Source: Microcystis aeruginosa W13-11
Lineage (GTDB): Bacteria; Cyanobacteriota; Cyanobacteriia; Cyanobacteriales; Microcystaceae
Direction: 5' to 3'
DNA: 15,958 bases
NCBI GenBank assembly: GCA_009995705.1
Contig: JAADBR010000122.1
Coordinates: 1 to 15,958 of the forward strand
In this document: piece after piece, positions 1 through 7,077 of the stretch
Layout: the number at the start of each line of letters is the position of its first letter
How positions within the stretch are numbered: position 1 is the first letter of the stretch
Position numbers and translations under genes: made by a program
Notes under the pieces: model-generated
Database searches by the model: none
Told to the model about the DNA's origin: nothing
What the model saw: the letters and a program-made list of their open reading frames with translations, nothing else

Positions 1-203
1 CCTTGGTACGCTGGCAAGGGGAGTATAAGGGAGTTGAGGCAGTTTGGCTGCGTTGGGCGACTTTTGCTGGCGATTTACTGCCCACGGAGTCAGAGCTAAC
101 TGAACAGGAAAGAATGCGGGCCCAACAGGAAAGAATGCGGGCTGAGGATTTAGAAACATTGCTTCAACGCTATCGAGAGCGTTTTGGAGATTTGCCAGAA
201 TAA
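1..203 (+). CDS. C-terminal end of a Uma2-family (DUF820) nuclease-like protein, cut by the window edge
   Basis: The frame is open from the left edge and ends with TAA at 201-203. The visible 66 residues begin with a VRWQGEYKGVEAVWLRW stretch typical of the end of the Uma2 (DUF820) fold, a PD-(D/E)XK nuclease-like family widespread in cyanobacteria. A charged heptad-repeat helix rich in E, R and Q follows, which is the usual coiled-coil tail of these proteins. The catalytic part lies upstream and cannot be judged. The true start is not in the window; the first in-frame TTG (3-5) should not be taken as one. Family assignment rests on the tail alone and is an inference from recognised family style. 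Confidence 0.75.
   Translation, partial: LVRWQGEYKGVEAVWLRWATFAGDLLPTESELTEQERMRAQQERMRAEDLETLLQRYRERFGDLPE
103..141 (+). repeat. 21-bp in-frame tandem repeat in the Uma2 coiled-coil tail
   Basis: AACAGGAAAGAATGCGGG occurs at 103-120 and again at 124-141, a period of 21 bases or seven codons. It encodes two successive heptads (EQERMRA, QQERMRA). The near-perfect DNA identity points to recent slippage that lengthens the coiled coil by whole heptads. Confidence 0.85.
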
Positions 204-569
204 ATCTAGATATTGACTGGCTAAAGTACAATAACTCTCCAGAAAGCTAATAGGATAGGAATATCAAGCATGGATGACCAATAACCTTAGAAAACTCTTG
301 TTCGCTTTCTGGTATTAGCTGATGAAAAATTTTCTTGACAAGAAGTTGATCATCTGGTAGGATGTACCCCGTATACCTATTGAATTGGGTCTTGAACTGG
401 TTGGTTAATTAAATTACCCATTATGGGTGGCACACTGCCGTAGCAGTATTTCGTCAAGATTTAATAGGAGGCAACCAGATTGAAGCATTTTGAGCAAGGA
501 TGCCAGTTCCCAGTTGGCTTTGACAACAGAACATGACGGTAAATATTAGTAGTGTAAAAGGGGTTGACA
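204..569. other. Gene-free stretch between the Uma2 gene and the methyltransferase
   Basis: I see no convincing gene here. On the - strand, 250-408 is open for 53 codons and reads like protein near its end (a GYILPDDQLLVKK stretch), but it has no start codon and no recognisable family, so at most it is a decayed remnant. The last 50 bases carry a plausible promoter and ribosome site for the gene at 570. Confidence 0.5.
520..549 (+). promoter_or_regulatory. Possible sigma-70-type promoter for the methyltransferase at 570
   Basis: A perfect -35 box TTGACA lies at 520-525. An 18-base spacer leads to a weak -10 box TATTAG at 544-549. Transcription would start near 556, giving a very short leader that holds the ribosome site AAAAGGGG at 556-563. 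The -10 match is only 4 of 6, so this is tentative. Confidence 0.35.
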
Positions 570-1502
570 ATGTTGAAAAAATTACTTAACCGTATGCAAA
601 CCGAGCAGGGTAGGAAAAATATTAAATTTGCCCTAGCCAGAAAAATCTTCAATCCCCTCTTAAGAAATATTGGCTACACCCTAATTACTGACCATTTTTA
701 TCAGCCGATACCCAACCGTCAGGAAATTATGACATACGCGGGCAAAGAAAGGCCTCTTAGCTCAATTGAATGGCATCTAGACAAGCAACCTGAACTGGTT
801 AAGTATTTACTGGAAAAATATGGTTTGGAATTTAACAATAAAGAAATTTTTTCAGCGTTTGGTTATTCCGAAGATAGTTCTGGTCTCATTAGTGGCGATG
901 CAGAAGTCCTCTATGCTATGGTCAGAGAAAAAAAACCTAATCGGGTAATTGAAATTGGCTCAGGTGGTAGCACTAAAATTATCGCCGCAGCTTTAAGAAT
1001 GAATTTTATAGAAAATTCCCAAAAATCACAACTGATCTCGATCGAGCCTTATCCTCAAGATTTTTTAAAAGACTTTGTTAATGTTAGTAAAGATTTTCTA
1101 GAATTTAGTTTGCTTACCCAGAAAGTAGAGTCCGTAGATTTGTCCGTTTTTGAATCCCTGCAAGCCAATGATATTTTATTTGTGGATTCTAGTCATGTGT
1201 TTAAGTCTGGCAGTGATGTGGAGTTTGAATTTCTTCAAGTTTATCCCCGTTTACAAACAGGAGTCTTAGTTCATATTCACGATATATTTTTTCCCTATGA
1301 TTATCCCATCGAATGGAATCTCAAAGAATCACGATACTGGAACGAGCAATACTTTTTAGAGACCTTTCTACAATTTAACAAAAAGTTTGAAGTTTTGGCA
1401 TCCTTATCTATGATATCTTATTATAAGAATTCTGTATTCCTTGATAACATCAATGCTTATAATGAAGATCGATTACCTGGTTCTTTCTGGATGATTGCTT
1501 GA
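570..1502 (+). CDS. SAM-dependent methyltransferase-like protein (Methyltransf_24 type)
   Basis: This 310-residue protein has a class I SAM-binding core in its second half. Motif I is VIEIGSGGST at about residues 126-135, an acidic loop follows at ISIEPYP (157-162), DILFVDSSHV lies at 201-210, and VHIHDIFFPYDYP begins at 234. The HIHDI pattern is characteristic of Methyltransf_24-type enzymes, often found in cyanobacterial glycan clusters. The first ~100 residues are a family-specific helical extension. The substrate is unknown; a sugar of the neighbouring glycan pathway is an inference. I chose ATG at 570 because AAAAGGGG at 556-563 sits 6 bases before it; an in-frame TTG at 564 touches that ribosome site and is too close. 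The gene is intact, unlike most of its neighbours. Confidence 0.8.
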   Translation: MLKKLLNRMQTEQGRKNIKFALARKIFNPLLRNIGYTLITDHFYQPIPNRQEIMTYAGKERPLSSIEWHLDKQPELVKYLLEKYGLEFNNKEIFSAFGYSEDSSGLISGDAEVLYAMVREKKPNRVIEIGSGGSTKIIAAALRMNFIENSQKSQLISIEPYPQDFLKDFVNVSKDFLEFSLLTQKVESVDLSVFESLQANDILFVDSSHVFKSGSDVEFEFLQVYPRLQTGVLVHIHDIFFPYDYPIEWNLKESRYWNEQYFLETFLQFNKKFEVLASLSMISYYKNSVFLDNINAYNEDRLPGSFWMIA

Positions 1503-1525
1503 AGATTACTTACTATTAAAAAGTT

Positions 1526-1796
1526 ATGACAACAGTTAATCTTAATAATGAATTTTCCACAACTCGTAAACTTACTTCTGCTCCCCTACAATATCTAATA
1601 TTATCACCACCAAATCCAGAAGGTAAGGGAGAGGGGTACTTCAAACAGTCTTACGATGAAGCTAGTGGTTTGTCTGACAATTCACCGCTTCCTTGGTGAG
1701 AATTATTTAGAGCAAACGATTCAGATTGTGATTAATCAAATCTATGATAATGTTGATTGTATTGTTATAGATGGTGGTTCTACGGATGGTAAGATC
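1526..1796 (+). pseudogene. Remnant of the N-terminus of a GT2 glycosyltransferase
   Basis: ATG at 1526 opens a 57-codon frame that stops at TGA 1697-1699. Its end (EGYFKQSYDEAS) resembles the lead-in of a family 2 glycosyltransferase. Before that stop, the recognisable GT2 sequence moves to another frame: GENYLEQTIQ at about 1695-1724, then INQIYDNVDCIVIDGGSTDG up to about 1790. The last stretch includes the nucleotide-binding DGGSTDG motif of GT-A folds. The link between the frames matches a standard GT2 start only if several small deletions are allowed. No DXD motif or C-terminal half follows, so the gene is dead. Frames and motif are read directly; the family call relies on a strong, well-known motif. 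Confidence 0.75.
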
Positions 1797-2088
1797 GATT
1801 ACTGCAAATCAAGTTTGAATCAGTCCGTTTAGAGATTCAAGCCGCCTTAGGAGAGTTGAGCGTAGAACAATTAGAAAAAGCAATGGCTGTGGTGCTAGCT
1901 GCCAATTCAATTGACGAGTTTATTGATGAGTTTGTCGATCACCCCTCCCTACTATCCTTGACAGAGGCGTCGGAGTGTGTTACAATGGCGGGAAACTACT
2001 GCTAAATCACGATTATGATGTCCATGCTAGACGATCAGAACAGATAAGGAGAGAAGAGTCATCTAGTCCTAAATTTGTGCTTGCATAA
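1797..2088 (+). other. Unassigned broken coding fragments
   Basis: After the GT2 remnant, one frame is open from 1793 to TAA at 2003-2005 with no credible start. It reads as an acidic, helical protein end (ALGELSVEQLEKAMAVV, then SIDEFIDEF). A second frame takes over near 1950 and runs to TAA at 2086-2088 (HARRSEQIRREE, then SSSPKFVLA). Both look like protein rather than random sequence and may be tails of two different lost genes or one frameshifted gene. I do not recognise the family of either. Confidence 0.35.
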
Positions 2089-2090
2089 TA

Positions 2091-2128
2091 TATAATAAAT
2101 GATAGCATTATTAGCTGGTGTCAAGGAG
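2091..2128 (+). promoter_or_regulatory. -10 box and ribosome site ahead of the methyltransferase at 2137
   Basis: A perfect -10 hexamer TATAAT lies at 2091-2096 within an AT-rich run; no good -35 box is seen at the proper distance. A strong ribosome site AAGGAG at 2123-2128 is 8 bases before the ATG at 2137, which fixes that start. Confidence 0.45.
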
Positions 2129-2136
2129 TTAACCAA

Positions 2137-3108
2137 ATGACTAACAAAGGGGCGAATCCATCTTTTAAACTAGAGGAGCAATTTAAAGCAACTGAAGCTT
2201 TAGGAGGCCGTCACATAGCGCAAAACTATTTACCCAAACTGTTTCAAGATTTAGGGATTAACCATCAAGCCAAAATTCTTGATGTTGGATGTGGGATGGG
2301 TATCATGGTAAGAACACTGCGTGAAATCGGATACGATGCTTATGGTTTAGAACCAGGTGGTAGGTTTAACGAAATTGAGCTGGAAATGAGGCCATACATA
2401 CATAACTGCTATGCCGACGAGTATGGAAAAATTGCAAGTGATAAAAATGATAAATTTGATCTGGTAATGTCATTTGGGGTAATAGAACACGTTGGAACCG
2501 TTGATGGTCATGCTTGTTTATCATCTGATTTTCTAGACTATCGTTTTCAATTCATAGAGGATCAAATCAAATTACTCAAACCTGGCGGGATTCTCCTAGT
2601 TATGGGTCTAAATAGACTTTTTCCTTTCGATTTTCAGCATGGTTCTCATGATTATGGATTTTGGCTCTTCGTTACTTGGTATGGTTCGATAGGGGGGCAT
2701 AAATCGACTAAATCCTTATCTGGCAAGAGACTTAATTGATTAGTTCGCTCTAGATCAAAAACAATTGACAAAAATCCTGGATTTTTGTCCGTTATCAAGA
2801 AAAAACTTCCATTTATTAAGATACTTCAAAAACTAACATTACCTTGGCATAGTAAAAACTATTTGGTATCTTAGGATGACCTTTACAAAATCAGCAAAAA
2901 GTTGAAGTCTGAACTAGAACTAGATAATGATTTCTCTTATTTTTGCCCAAAACAGGATAATTTGCTAGGTTTGAGTAGTCTTCAGGGAAAAAACAAAGAG
3001 CAATTATTGTTTCGTACATACACTAAATTGGTAGATAAACTACCGACACAGTTTCGTAAAGTACTATACACGCATACGTTATTCGTGTTAAAGTATCCGC
3101 AAGGCTAA
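2137..3108 (+). pseudogene. SAM-dependent methyltransferase, split by a short element and a nonsense codon
   Basis: The N-terminal part shows a class I methyltransferase: motif I KILDVGCGMG (residues 46-55), a KFDLVMSFGVIEHV segment and LLKPGGILLVMG, as in Methyltransf_11/23 proteins. After HDYGF (up to 2661) the frame enters a foreign element and stops at TAA 2737-2739. The gene resumes at 2779 as GFLSVIKKKLPF. Deleting 123 bases (115-bp element plus one 8-bp duplication) gives ...SHDYGFLSVIKKK... in one frame to TAA at 3106-3108. One in-frame TAG remains at 2872-2874, just before DDLYKISKKL, and probably replaced a CAG. The rebuilt protein has 282 residues counting that position. The fragment up to 2739 keeps the SAM site but lacks the C-terminal third, so activity is doubtful. 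Substrate unknown; a glycan sugar is an inference from context. Confidence 0.85.
2663..2777 (+). mobile_element. MITE-like element, short copy (115 bp), with 8-bp target duplication
   Basis: The element starts GGCTCTTCGTTACTTG at 2663 and ends AAAATCC at 2777. The octamer TGGATTTT flanks it directly at 2655-2662 and 2778-2785. Bases 2663-2776 match the reverse complement of 6964-7077 with about seven substitutions and no gaps that I can see. This copy lacks the far ~70 bases of the longer copy, including that copy's other inverted repeat, yet still ends in CC, mirroring the GG at its start. It interrupts the methyltransferase gene in frame and supplies the stop at 2737. GG ends and 8-bp AT-rich duplications resemble ISL3-family insertions, but there is no transposase to test this. 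Confidence 0.85.
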
Positions 3109-3158
3109 CTCTAAAATGATCAGTTAATAAATAGCCAAGTTTAGTAACAGTGAGCCAA

Positions 3159-3968
3159 ATGAGTGAGATTAGTTATGTGATTCCAACATTAAACAGTGCT
3201 GCTACACTGGATATGACTCTGCTCTCTTTGCGATCGCAGAAAGACGTAGAGGTTAATGTCATCGTAGTAGACAGCGGCTCAACCGATGGTACAATAGACA
3301 TCTGTAAAAGATGGAATGTAAAAACTCTCTATGCTGAACCAGGAAATATGTATCGAGCAATTAACACTGGGCTACAGGAATGTGATACTGAGTGGTTGGG
3401 TTATATTAATTCAGATGACTGGTTATACCCTGATAGCGTGAATCGACTAACGACTTTTGGAAAACATACCAAAGCAGATATAGTGTATGGAAGTTGTGAC
3501 TATACTGATGGTTATGGTCGTTTCGTCTATTCTATGTCCGCCGCTAGAGCCGAGCAATTGCTTTCACTGTTCCGAACTGGTATATTTGGCTTTGCTCAAC
3601 CAGCAGCGATTTTCCAGAATAGAGTTTACCAAAAGCTCAAGGGGTTTAAAGAAGATTATTCTTTAAGTTCGGATGCGGATTTTTACCTGAGAGCTTTGTT
3701 ATCGAATTTAAAATTTTCTCGGTTTTCTGGTGAAAGTATAAGTTGTTTTCGGATTCATGAAAACCAATTGACGAACAGGAAAAGAGAAGCTATGGAAGCT
3801 GAAAAACAGCAAATTTATTCACCCATTCAACCTGCTCAATTACAAGACTGGGTGGTATTCACACAATGGAGATTAAATAACTTACCTCATTACATAATGA
3901 GATTTTTAAGACAATCTTTGTTGGCAGGTGAGATAACTATTACTAAGTCTATGGATGTTAAATGTTAG
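3159..3968 (+). CDS. GT2-family glycosyltransferase
   Basis: An intact 269-residue GT-A enzyme that would transfer a sugar from an activated nucleotide donor to a growing glycan at the cytoplasmic face of the membrane. It opens with ISYVIPTLNSA, followed by VVDSGSTDGT (36-45), the metal-binding SDD at 85-87 in GYINSDDWLYPDS, and SSDADFYLRAL near 170-180, a standard acceptor-side motif. No transmembrane segment is evident. GTG at 3150 is an in-frame alternative start adding three residues; ATG 3159 leaves the family core intact and fits the conserved start better, though the ribosome site is weak for both. A HIP1 octamer lies inside the gene at 3230. A hairpin with a T-run follows. Donor and acceptor cannot be read from the sequence. 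Confidence 0.88.
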   Translation: MSEISYVIPTLNSAATLDMTLLSLRSQKDVEVNVIVVDSGSTDGTIDICKRWNVKTLYAEPGNMYRAINTGLQECDTEWLGYINSDDWLYPDSVNRLTTFGKHTKADIVYGSCDYTDGYGRFVYSMSAARAEQLLSLFRTGIFGFAQPAAIFQNRVYQKLKGFKEDYSLSSDADFYLRALLSNLKFSRFSGESISCFRIHENQLTNRKREAMEAEKQQIYSPIQPAQLQDWVVFTQWRLNNLPHYIMRFLRQSLLAGEITITKSMDVKC

Positions 3969-3970
3969 AG

Positions 3971-4004
3971 CTTCTATTGTCCAGTAGAATGGAAGTGATT
4001 TTTT
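3971..4004 (+). terminator. Probable intrinsic terminator after the GT2 gene
   Basis: CTTCTATT (3971-3978) pairs with AATGGAAG (3988-3995) as an 8-bp stem with one G-U pair and a 9-base loop. Six T residues follow at 3999-4004. It lies 2 bases past the GT2 stop. The stem is AT-rich, so termination may be partial. The rest of 4005-4078 shows nothing. Confidence 0.5.
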
Positions 4005-4078
4005 ATACAAATCTTCTTTGGTATGCGTTCCGTATCGATACTTACATATACAAAATTCCACCAAAAAGCACTTGAAAT

Positions 4079-5212
4079 ATGAAAATCGGAATTAACGCTC
4101 TCGCTATGCGAGGTCAAGGAAGTTTCGGAGTGAAAACCTACTTCGATAATATAGTTAGGAGATGGTACGCAGATTCTTTGGTAGATTGTGAATTCGTTTT
4201 GTTTAGCAGTATTATACCAGAATGGTGGGATGGAAATCGACCGAACTTTATGTTAGTTCATCTTCCGAACGCTAAGAATTTGCTCTTGCGAATTTTTTGT
4301 GAACAATTGATACTTCCTCGGTTAAGCAAAAATAAAGAATTAGATGTTTTATTCCATATAGGCTATGTAGGCTCTTTACTATCGAATGTCCCTCAAATAG
4401 TTACCATTCATGATGCTTATGCTTGGATTTCTCAGAGAGAAGTGGGATTTTTAAGAACTTTTTATTGGCAATTGTTGATTCCTCCCTCTCTCAAAAAATC
4501 AAGAAGAATTATAGCAATTTCTCGTAACACAGCGTCTGACATTTGCCGTTTTTGTGGCCTTGATGAAAGCAAAATAAAAGTGATACCATTGGCAGGATCG
4601 CATTTGAGCGATATTTCTCCTGATAATGATATTCTGGATAAATTAGAGCTTAAATCCAAATCATTTTTTCTTTGTGTCGGTTTTTACGCTCCTATCAAGA
4701 ATACCAGACGAATTCTTGAGGCTTACCAAAATTACCGCGATAAATCTGCAAAGGATCAAGCTAAAAAAATCGTTTTAGTAGGTGGTGCTTTGAGTCAATG
4801 GAGTCTAGAAACTCTTGATATTGCCAAACAGATTCCTGGTGTTATCATTGCAGGTCGTGTTAGTGACGCTGAACTTGTAGCTTTGTATAGTCATAGTGCA
4901 GGATTAATATTTACGACTCTTTATGAAGGATTTGGAATACCGATTTTAGAAGCACAGGGATTAGGATGTCCAGTTGTTACTTCATCTCTCAGCTCAATGC
5001 CAGAAGTAGTTGGTTCTGGCGGTATCCTAGTAGATCCAACATCAGTCAGCGACATAGCTAAAGCAATGTTTCAGATAGAAAATCCTGAGATTGCGGAACA
5101 ACTTGTAACATTGGGATATCAAAACCAAGATGTTTACTCTTGGGATCGTGTTAGCCGAGAAACTCTTGAAGTTTTACTAGATATAGATATAGCCTTTACA
5201 AATGAAACGTGA
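4079..5212 (+). CDS. GT4-family glycosyltransferase (glycosyltransferase group 1)
   Basis: An intact 377-residue GT-B enzyme of the usual length for family GT4. The N-terminal Rossmann half begins MKIGINAL with a GSFG loop at 14-17 and carries IVTIHDAYAW with the HD pair at 111-112. The C-terminal half starts near FFLCVGFYAPIKN (196-208) and contains IIAGRVSD (256-263), the E-x7-E donor-binding motif EGFGIPILE (283-291) and a TSSLSSMPEVVG loop (301-312). It would use a nucleotide-activated sugar with retention of configuration to extend a lipid-linked glycan in the cytoplasm. The start is the only good ATG in place; no clear ribosome site is visible. Donor and acceptor are unknown. Confidence 0.9.
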   Translation: MKIGINALAMRGQGSFGVKTYFDNIVRRWYADSLVDCEFVLFSSIIPEWWDGNRPNFMLVHLPNAKNLLLRIFCEQLILPRLSKNKELDVLFHIGYVGSLLSNVPQIVTIHDAYAWISQREVGFLRTFYWQLLIPPSLKKSRRIIAISRNTASDICRFCGLDESKIKVIPLAGSHLSDISPDNDILDKLELKSKSFFLCVGFYAPIKNTRRILEAYQNYRDKSAKDQAKKIVLVGGALSQWSLETLDIAKQIPGVIIAGRVSDAELVALYSHSAGLIFTTLYEGFGIPILEAQGLGCPVVTSSLSSMPEVVGSGGILVDPTSVSDIAKAMFQIENPEIAEQLVTLGYQNQDVYSWDRVSRETLEVLLDIDIAFTNET

Positions 5213-5220
5213 ATAAATGC

Positions 5221-5233
5221 GTCGTAATACAGA
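5221..5233 (+). repeat. 13-bp direct repeat, copy 1 (copy 2 at 5668-5680)
   Basis: GTCGTAATACAGA occurs at 5221-5233 and again at 5668-5680. The copies lie in the leaders on either side of the chimeric glycosyltransferase debris, so they may mark a former duplication or recombination event. Thirteen bases alone is thin evidence. Confidence 0.5.
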
Positions 5234-5266
5234 ATCCCTAAAGTTTAACTTTATTCCTTCAGAATT

Positions 5267-5340
5267 ATGCAACTTACTGCCTCCCTTGTCCTTTACAAAA
5301 ATGACCCAGAGATAGTTACTCAAGCAATTAAATCTCTGTT
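5267..5340 (+). pseudogene. Duplicated 5' end of a GT2 glycosyltransferase gene
   Basis: The 74 bases from the ATG match the first 74 bases of the intact GT2 gene (7622-7695) at about 69 positions, with the first 41 identical. They encode MQLTASLVLYKNDPEIV, the usual start of a WbbL-like GT2. After 5340 the similarity ends abruptly and the frame runs into unrelated sequence, ending at 5476. This is a gene-end scrap, not a functional gene: no nucleotide-binding or DXD motif is reached. Confidence 0.85.
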
Positions 5341-5646
5341 GGGTCAGTTTTCGGTCAAGATAAGTGCAATTTCTTGTCCAGTTCAGAGGCTGAAGCTGCT
5401 TCAGTTGGGTTACCAGTGTATATTTCTACAGGAGTCGACATTTATCCCTTCTTTGAAAATGAACGTGAAAGATTAGTCTTCGATATTAGCACCGAACAGG
5501 ATATAGAAAAGGCCCTATCTACCCTTGACAAAATTAGCGATGATGATTTACAATACATATGCTCCTTTTGTAGAGAAATAGCCCTTAAGAATTTTAGCTT
5601 CGAGCAATTTTCTGGAAATGTCAAAAATATACTTTTTGACATCTGA
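5341..5646 (+). pseudogene. C-terminal fragment of a second glycosyltransferase, probably GT4
   Basis: In a different frame from the scrap before it, this segment reads NFLSSSEAEAASVGLPVYI (about 5368-5424) and continues to TGA at 5644-5646. The shape resembles the C-terminal donor-binding half of GT4 enzymes, where a glutamate-containing loop is followed by EA..xGxPV and then a helical tail. The N-terminal half and the first glutamate of the usual E-x7-E motif are absent. The only start codon nearby is a TTG at 5374 with no ribosome site. It appears to be what remains after a deletion fused the 5' end of one glycosyltransferase gene to the 3' end of another. Confidence 0.65.
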
Positions 5647-5667
5647 AGTTTTGGTATGGTAAACTGA

Positions 5668-5680
5668 GTCGTAATACAGA
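5668..5680 (+). repeat. 13-bp direct repeat, copy 2
   Basis: Second copy of GTCGTAATACAGA, 24 bases before the methyltransferase-like gene at 5704. Confidence 0.5.
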
Positions 5681-5703
5681 GCAAAAAAACAGGAACAGAA
5701 ATT

Positions 5704-6554
5704 ATGTTTTGGACTAAGTTAAAACACTCCTATATATGGAAAAGAATACTGTATGAAAGAGTGACAGAGCCGATTCACTTGAATCTATTCTCAATCTTGG
5801 TGTCTCTGTTTGGTTCATACAGAGCGAAGATTGATTCTGATTTAATATTGCGACAGCACAATGCCTACGGAATTTTAAGAGCGGCGGATGAAGCTAGGAA
5901 ACTTGGTTTACAATCTGTGACGCTCATCGAGTTTGATGTAGCGGCGGGTGCAGGACTAATAAATATGTGCAAAATAGCTGAAAAAGTTTCATCGATTACA
6001 GGCATCGATTTTAACATTTATGGTTTCGATACGGGACTGAGAATGCCACCTCCCAAAAATTATAAAGATCATCCTGAACTATATCAGCAAGGCGATTTTC
6101 CGATGAATAGGGATCAACTTGTTAGACTTTTGCCAAAAAATGCAGAACTTATCATTGGGGAATTAAGTGAAACTATACCTAGTTTGATGAAAAAGCTTAA
6201 TCCCGAATCTCCAGTCGGATATGTCGTGATTGATGTTGATTATTATTCTTCTGCCAAAGAAGCATTAATCTCCTTGAGTTATGACTCCAGCAACTATCTT
6301 CCTATCACCTTCCTATATTTTGATGATATACATGAAGACTATCATAATGATTGGTGCGGAGAACTCCTGGCAATTCAAGAGTTTAATAGTGAAAATGAAA
6401 CCAGAAAAATATCGCCCTGTAAATTCTTGAAAACAAAAATGCTTCTTGGCTAGATCATATTTACATTTTGCATGTTCTTGATCATACCATACGGCAAGAT
6501 GTTAAGTCTTCAAGAAGTAACGTAACGTTGGTTAATCCATACTTAAACAACTGA
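5704..6554 (+). pseudogene. SAM methyltransferase-like gene with a late frameshift
   Basis: The frame from ATG 5704 encodes 249 residues and stops at TAG 6451-6453. It has the glycine-rich LIEFDVAAGAG (74-84), YGFDTGLRMPPP (106-117), VVIDVDYYSS (174-183) and YFDDIHEDYHNDWCGELLAI (205-224). I recognise this as a conserved bacterial SAM-methyltransferase-like family. The family's tail is present in another frame: NASWLDHIYILHVLDH from 6438, ending at TGA 6552-6554. One missing base in the A-runs at 6430-6439 explains the shift; adding an A gives a 283-residue protein. AGGA at 5691-5694 precedes the ATG. This could be a true mutation, a sequencing error or an unstable A-tract. Loss of only the tail might leave some activity. 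The substrate is unknown. Confidence 0.75.
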
Positions 6555-6891
6555 AGAGTTGAGGATTATCAAGCAAGTATTTTTTTATTCCAGAGGAGCA
6601 AACTCATGTTTATTGATAGAAAACAATTAGCCCAACTAATTATTCAAAAGCTAGAAGACAATCAGGAATCTTTGGCAAAGGAATTTGCAATGTCTGACCG
6701 GATAAGTAGCTGTGTTATTGACAATTTATTAGATGAGCAAATAGTTCAATTCATTTATGAAGCCTTTCCTCAAAAAGAAGAAATGAGTCAAAGAAATAGT
6801 ATCAGAGAGCTTAAGTATGTGGCGGCTCAAATGAATCTATATAATCCTCTGCTTGAAGAAATTATTTATGCTTTTCAAGATCCTAAATTTT

Positions 6892-7077
6892 AGTTCTTCG
6901 GTTTGTCTTATGCAATGGACGGGATTATAAGAGATGAAACCCTTATAGAGAAAGACATTTGGCGATTTTTGTCAATTGTTTTTGATCTAGAGCGAACTAA
7001 TCAATTAAATCTCTTGCCAGATAAAGATTTAGTCGATTTGTGCTACCCTCTCGAACCATAACAAGTAACGAAGAGCC
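6892..7077 (-). mobile_element. MITE-like element, long copy (186 bp), inverted, with 8-bp target duplication
   Basis: Read from 7077 downward the element starts GGCTCTTCGTTACTTG like the copy at 2663. Its flanks are the exact octamer TAAATTTT at 6884-6891 and 7078-7085. Its two ends form an imperfect inverted repeat: the 6892 end (AGTTCTTCGGTTTGTCTTATG) agrees with the other end at 14 of 21 positions, including a shared CTTCG and TTATG. It holds no transposase. Removing it with one duplication restores the oxygenase frame, which proves the insertion boundaries to within a base or two. Confidence 0.88.
6915..7061 (+). other. 48-codon open frame inside the long element copy
   Basis: ATG 6915 to TAA 7059-7061 encodes an acidic 48-residue peptide (MDGIIRDETLIEKDIWRF...DKDLVDLCYPLEP). 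The same frame is partly kept in the short copy (antisense of 2663-2776): most of the substitutions there are silent or change one residue, although its stop is lost. It might be a leftover of a transposase or passenger gene. No ribosome site is visible, and expression is doubtful. I do not recognise the peptide. Confidence 0.3.

Noticed and set aside
250..408. 53-codon open frame on the - strand reading somewhat like protein
   Set aside because: No start codon, no recognised motif, and this length can arise by chance; kept only as a possible remnant.
461..652. Antisense frame of 63 codons over the start of the methyltransferase at 570
   Set aside because: It overlaps a well-supported gene and its ribosome site, and has no family features.
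2902..3108. Stand-alone small gene starting at TTG 2902
   Set aside because: It is the C-terminal part of the methyltransferase starting at 2137; the upstream frame is continuous with it once the element is removed and the TAG at 2872 is read through.
2663..7077. The two inverted element copies as ends of a composite transposon carrying the genes between them
   Set aside because: Each copy has its own, different 8-bp duplication and interrupts its own gene, so they inserted separately. A composite would show one duplication outside the pair.
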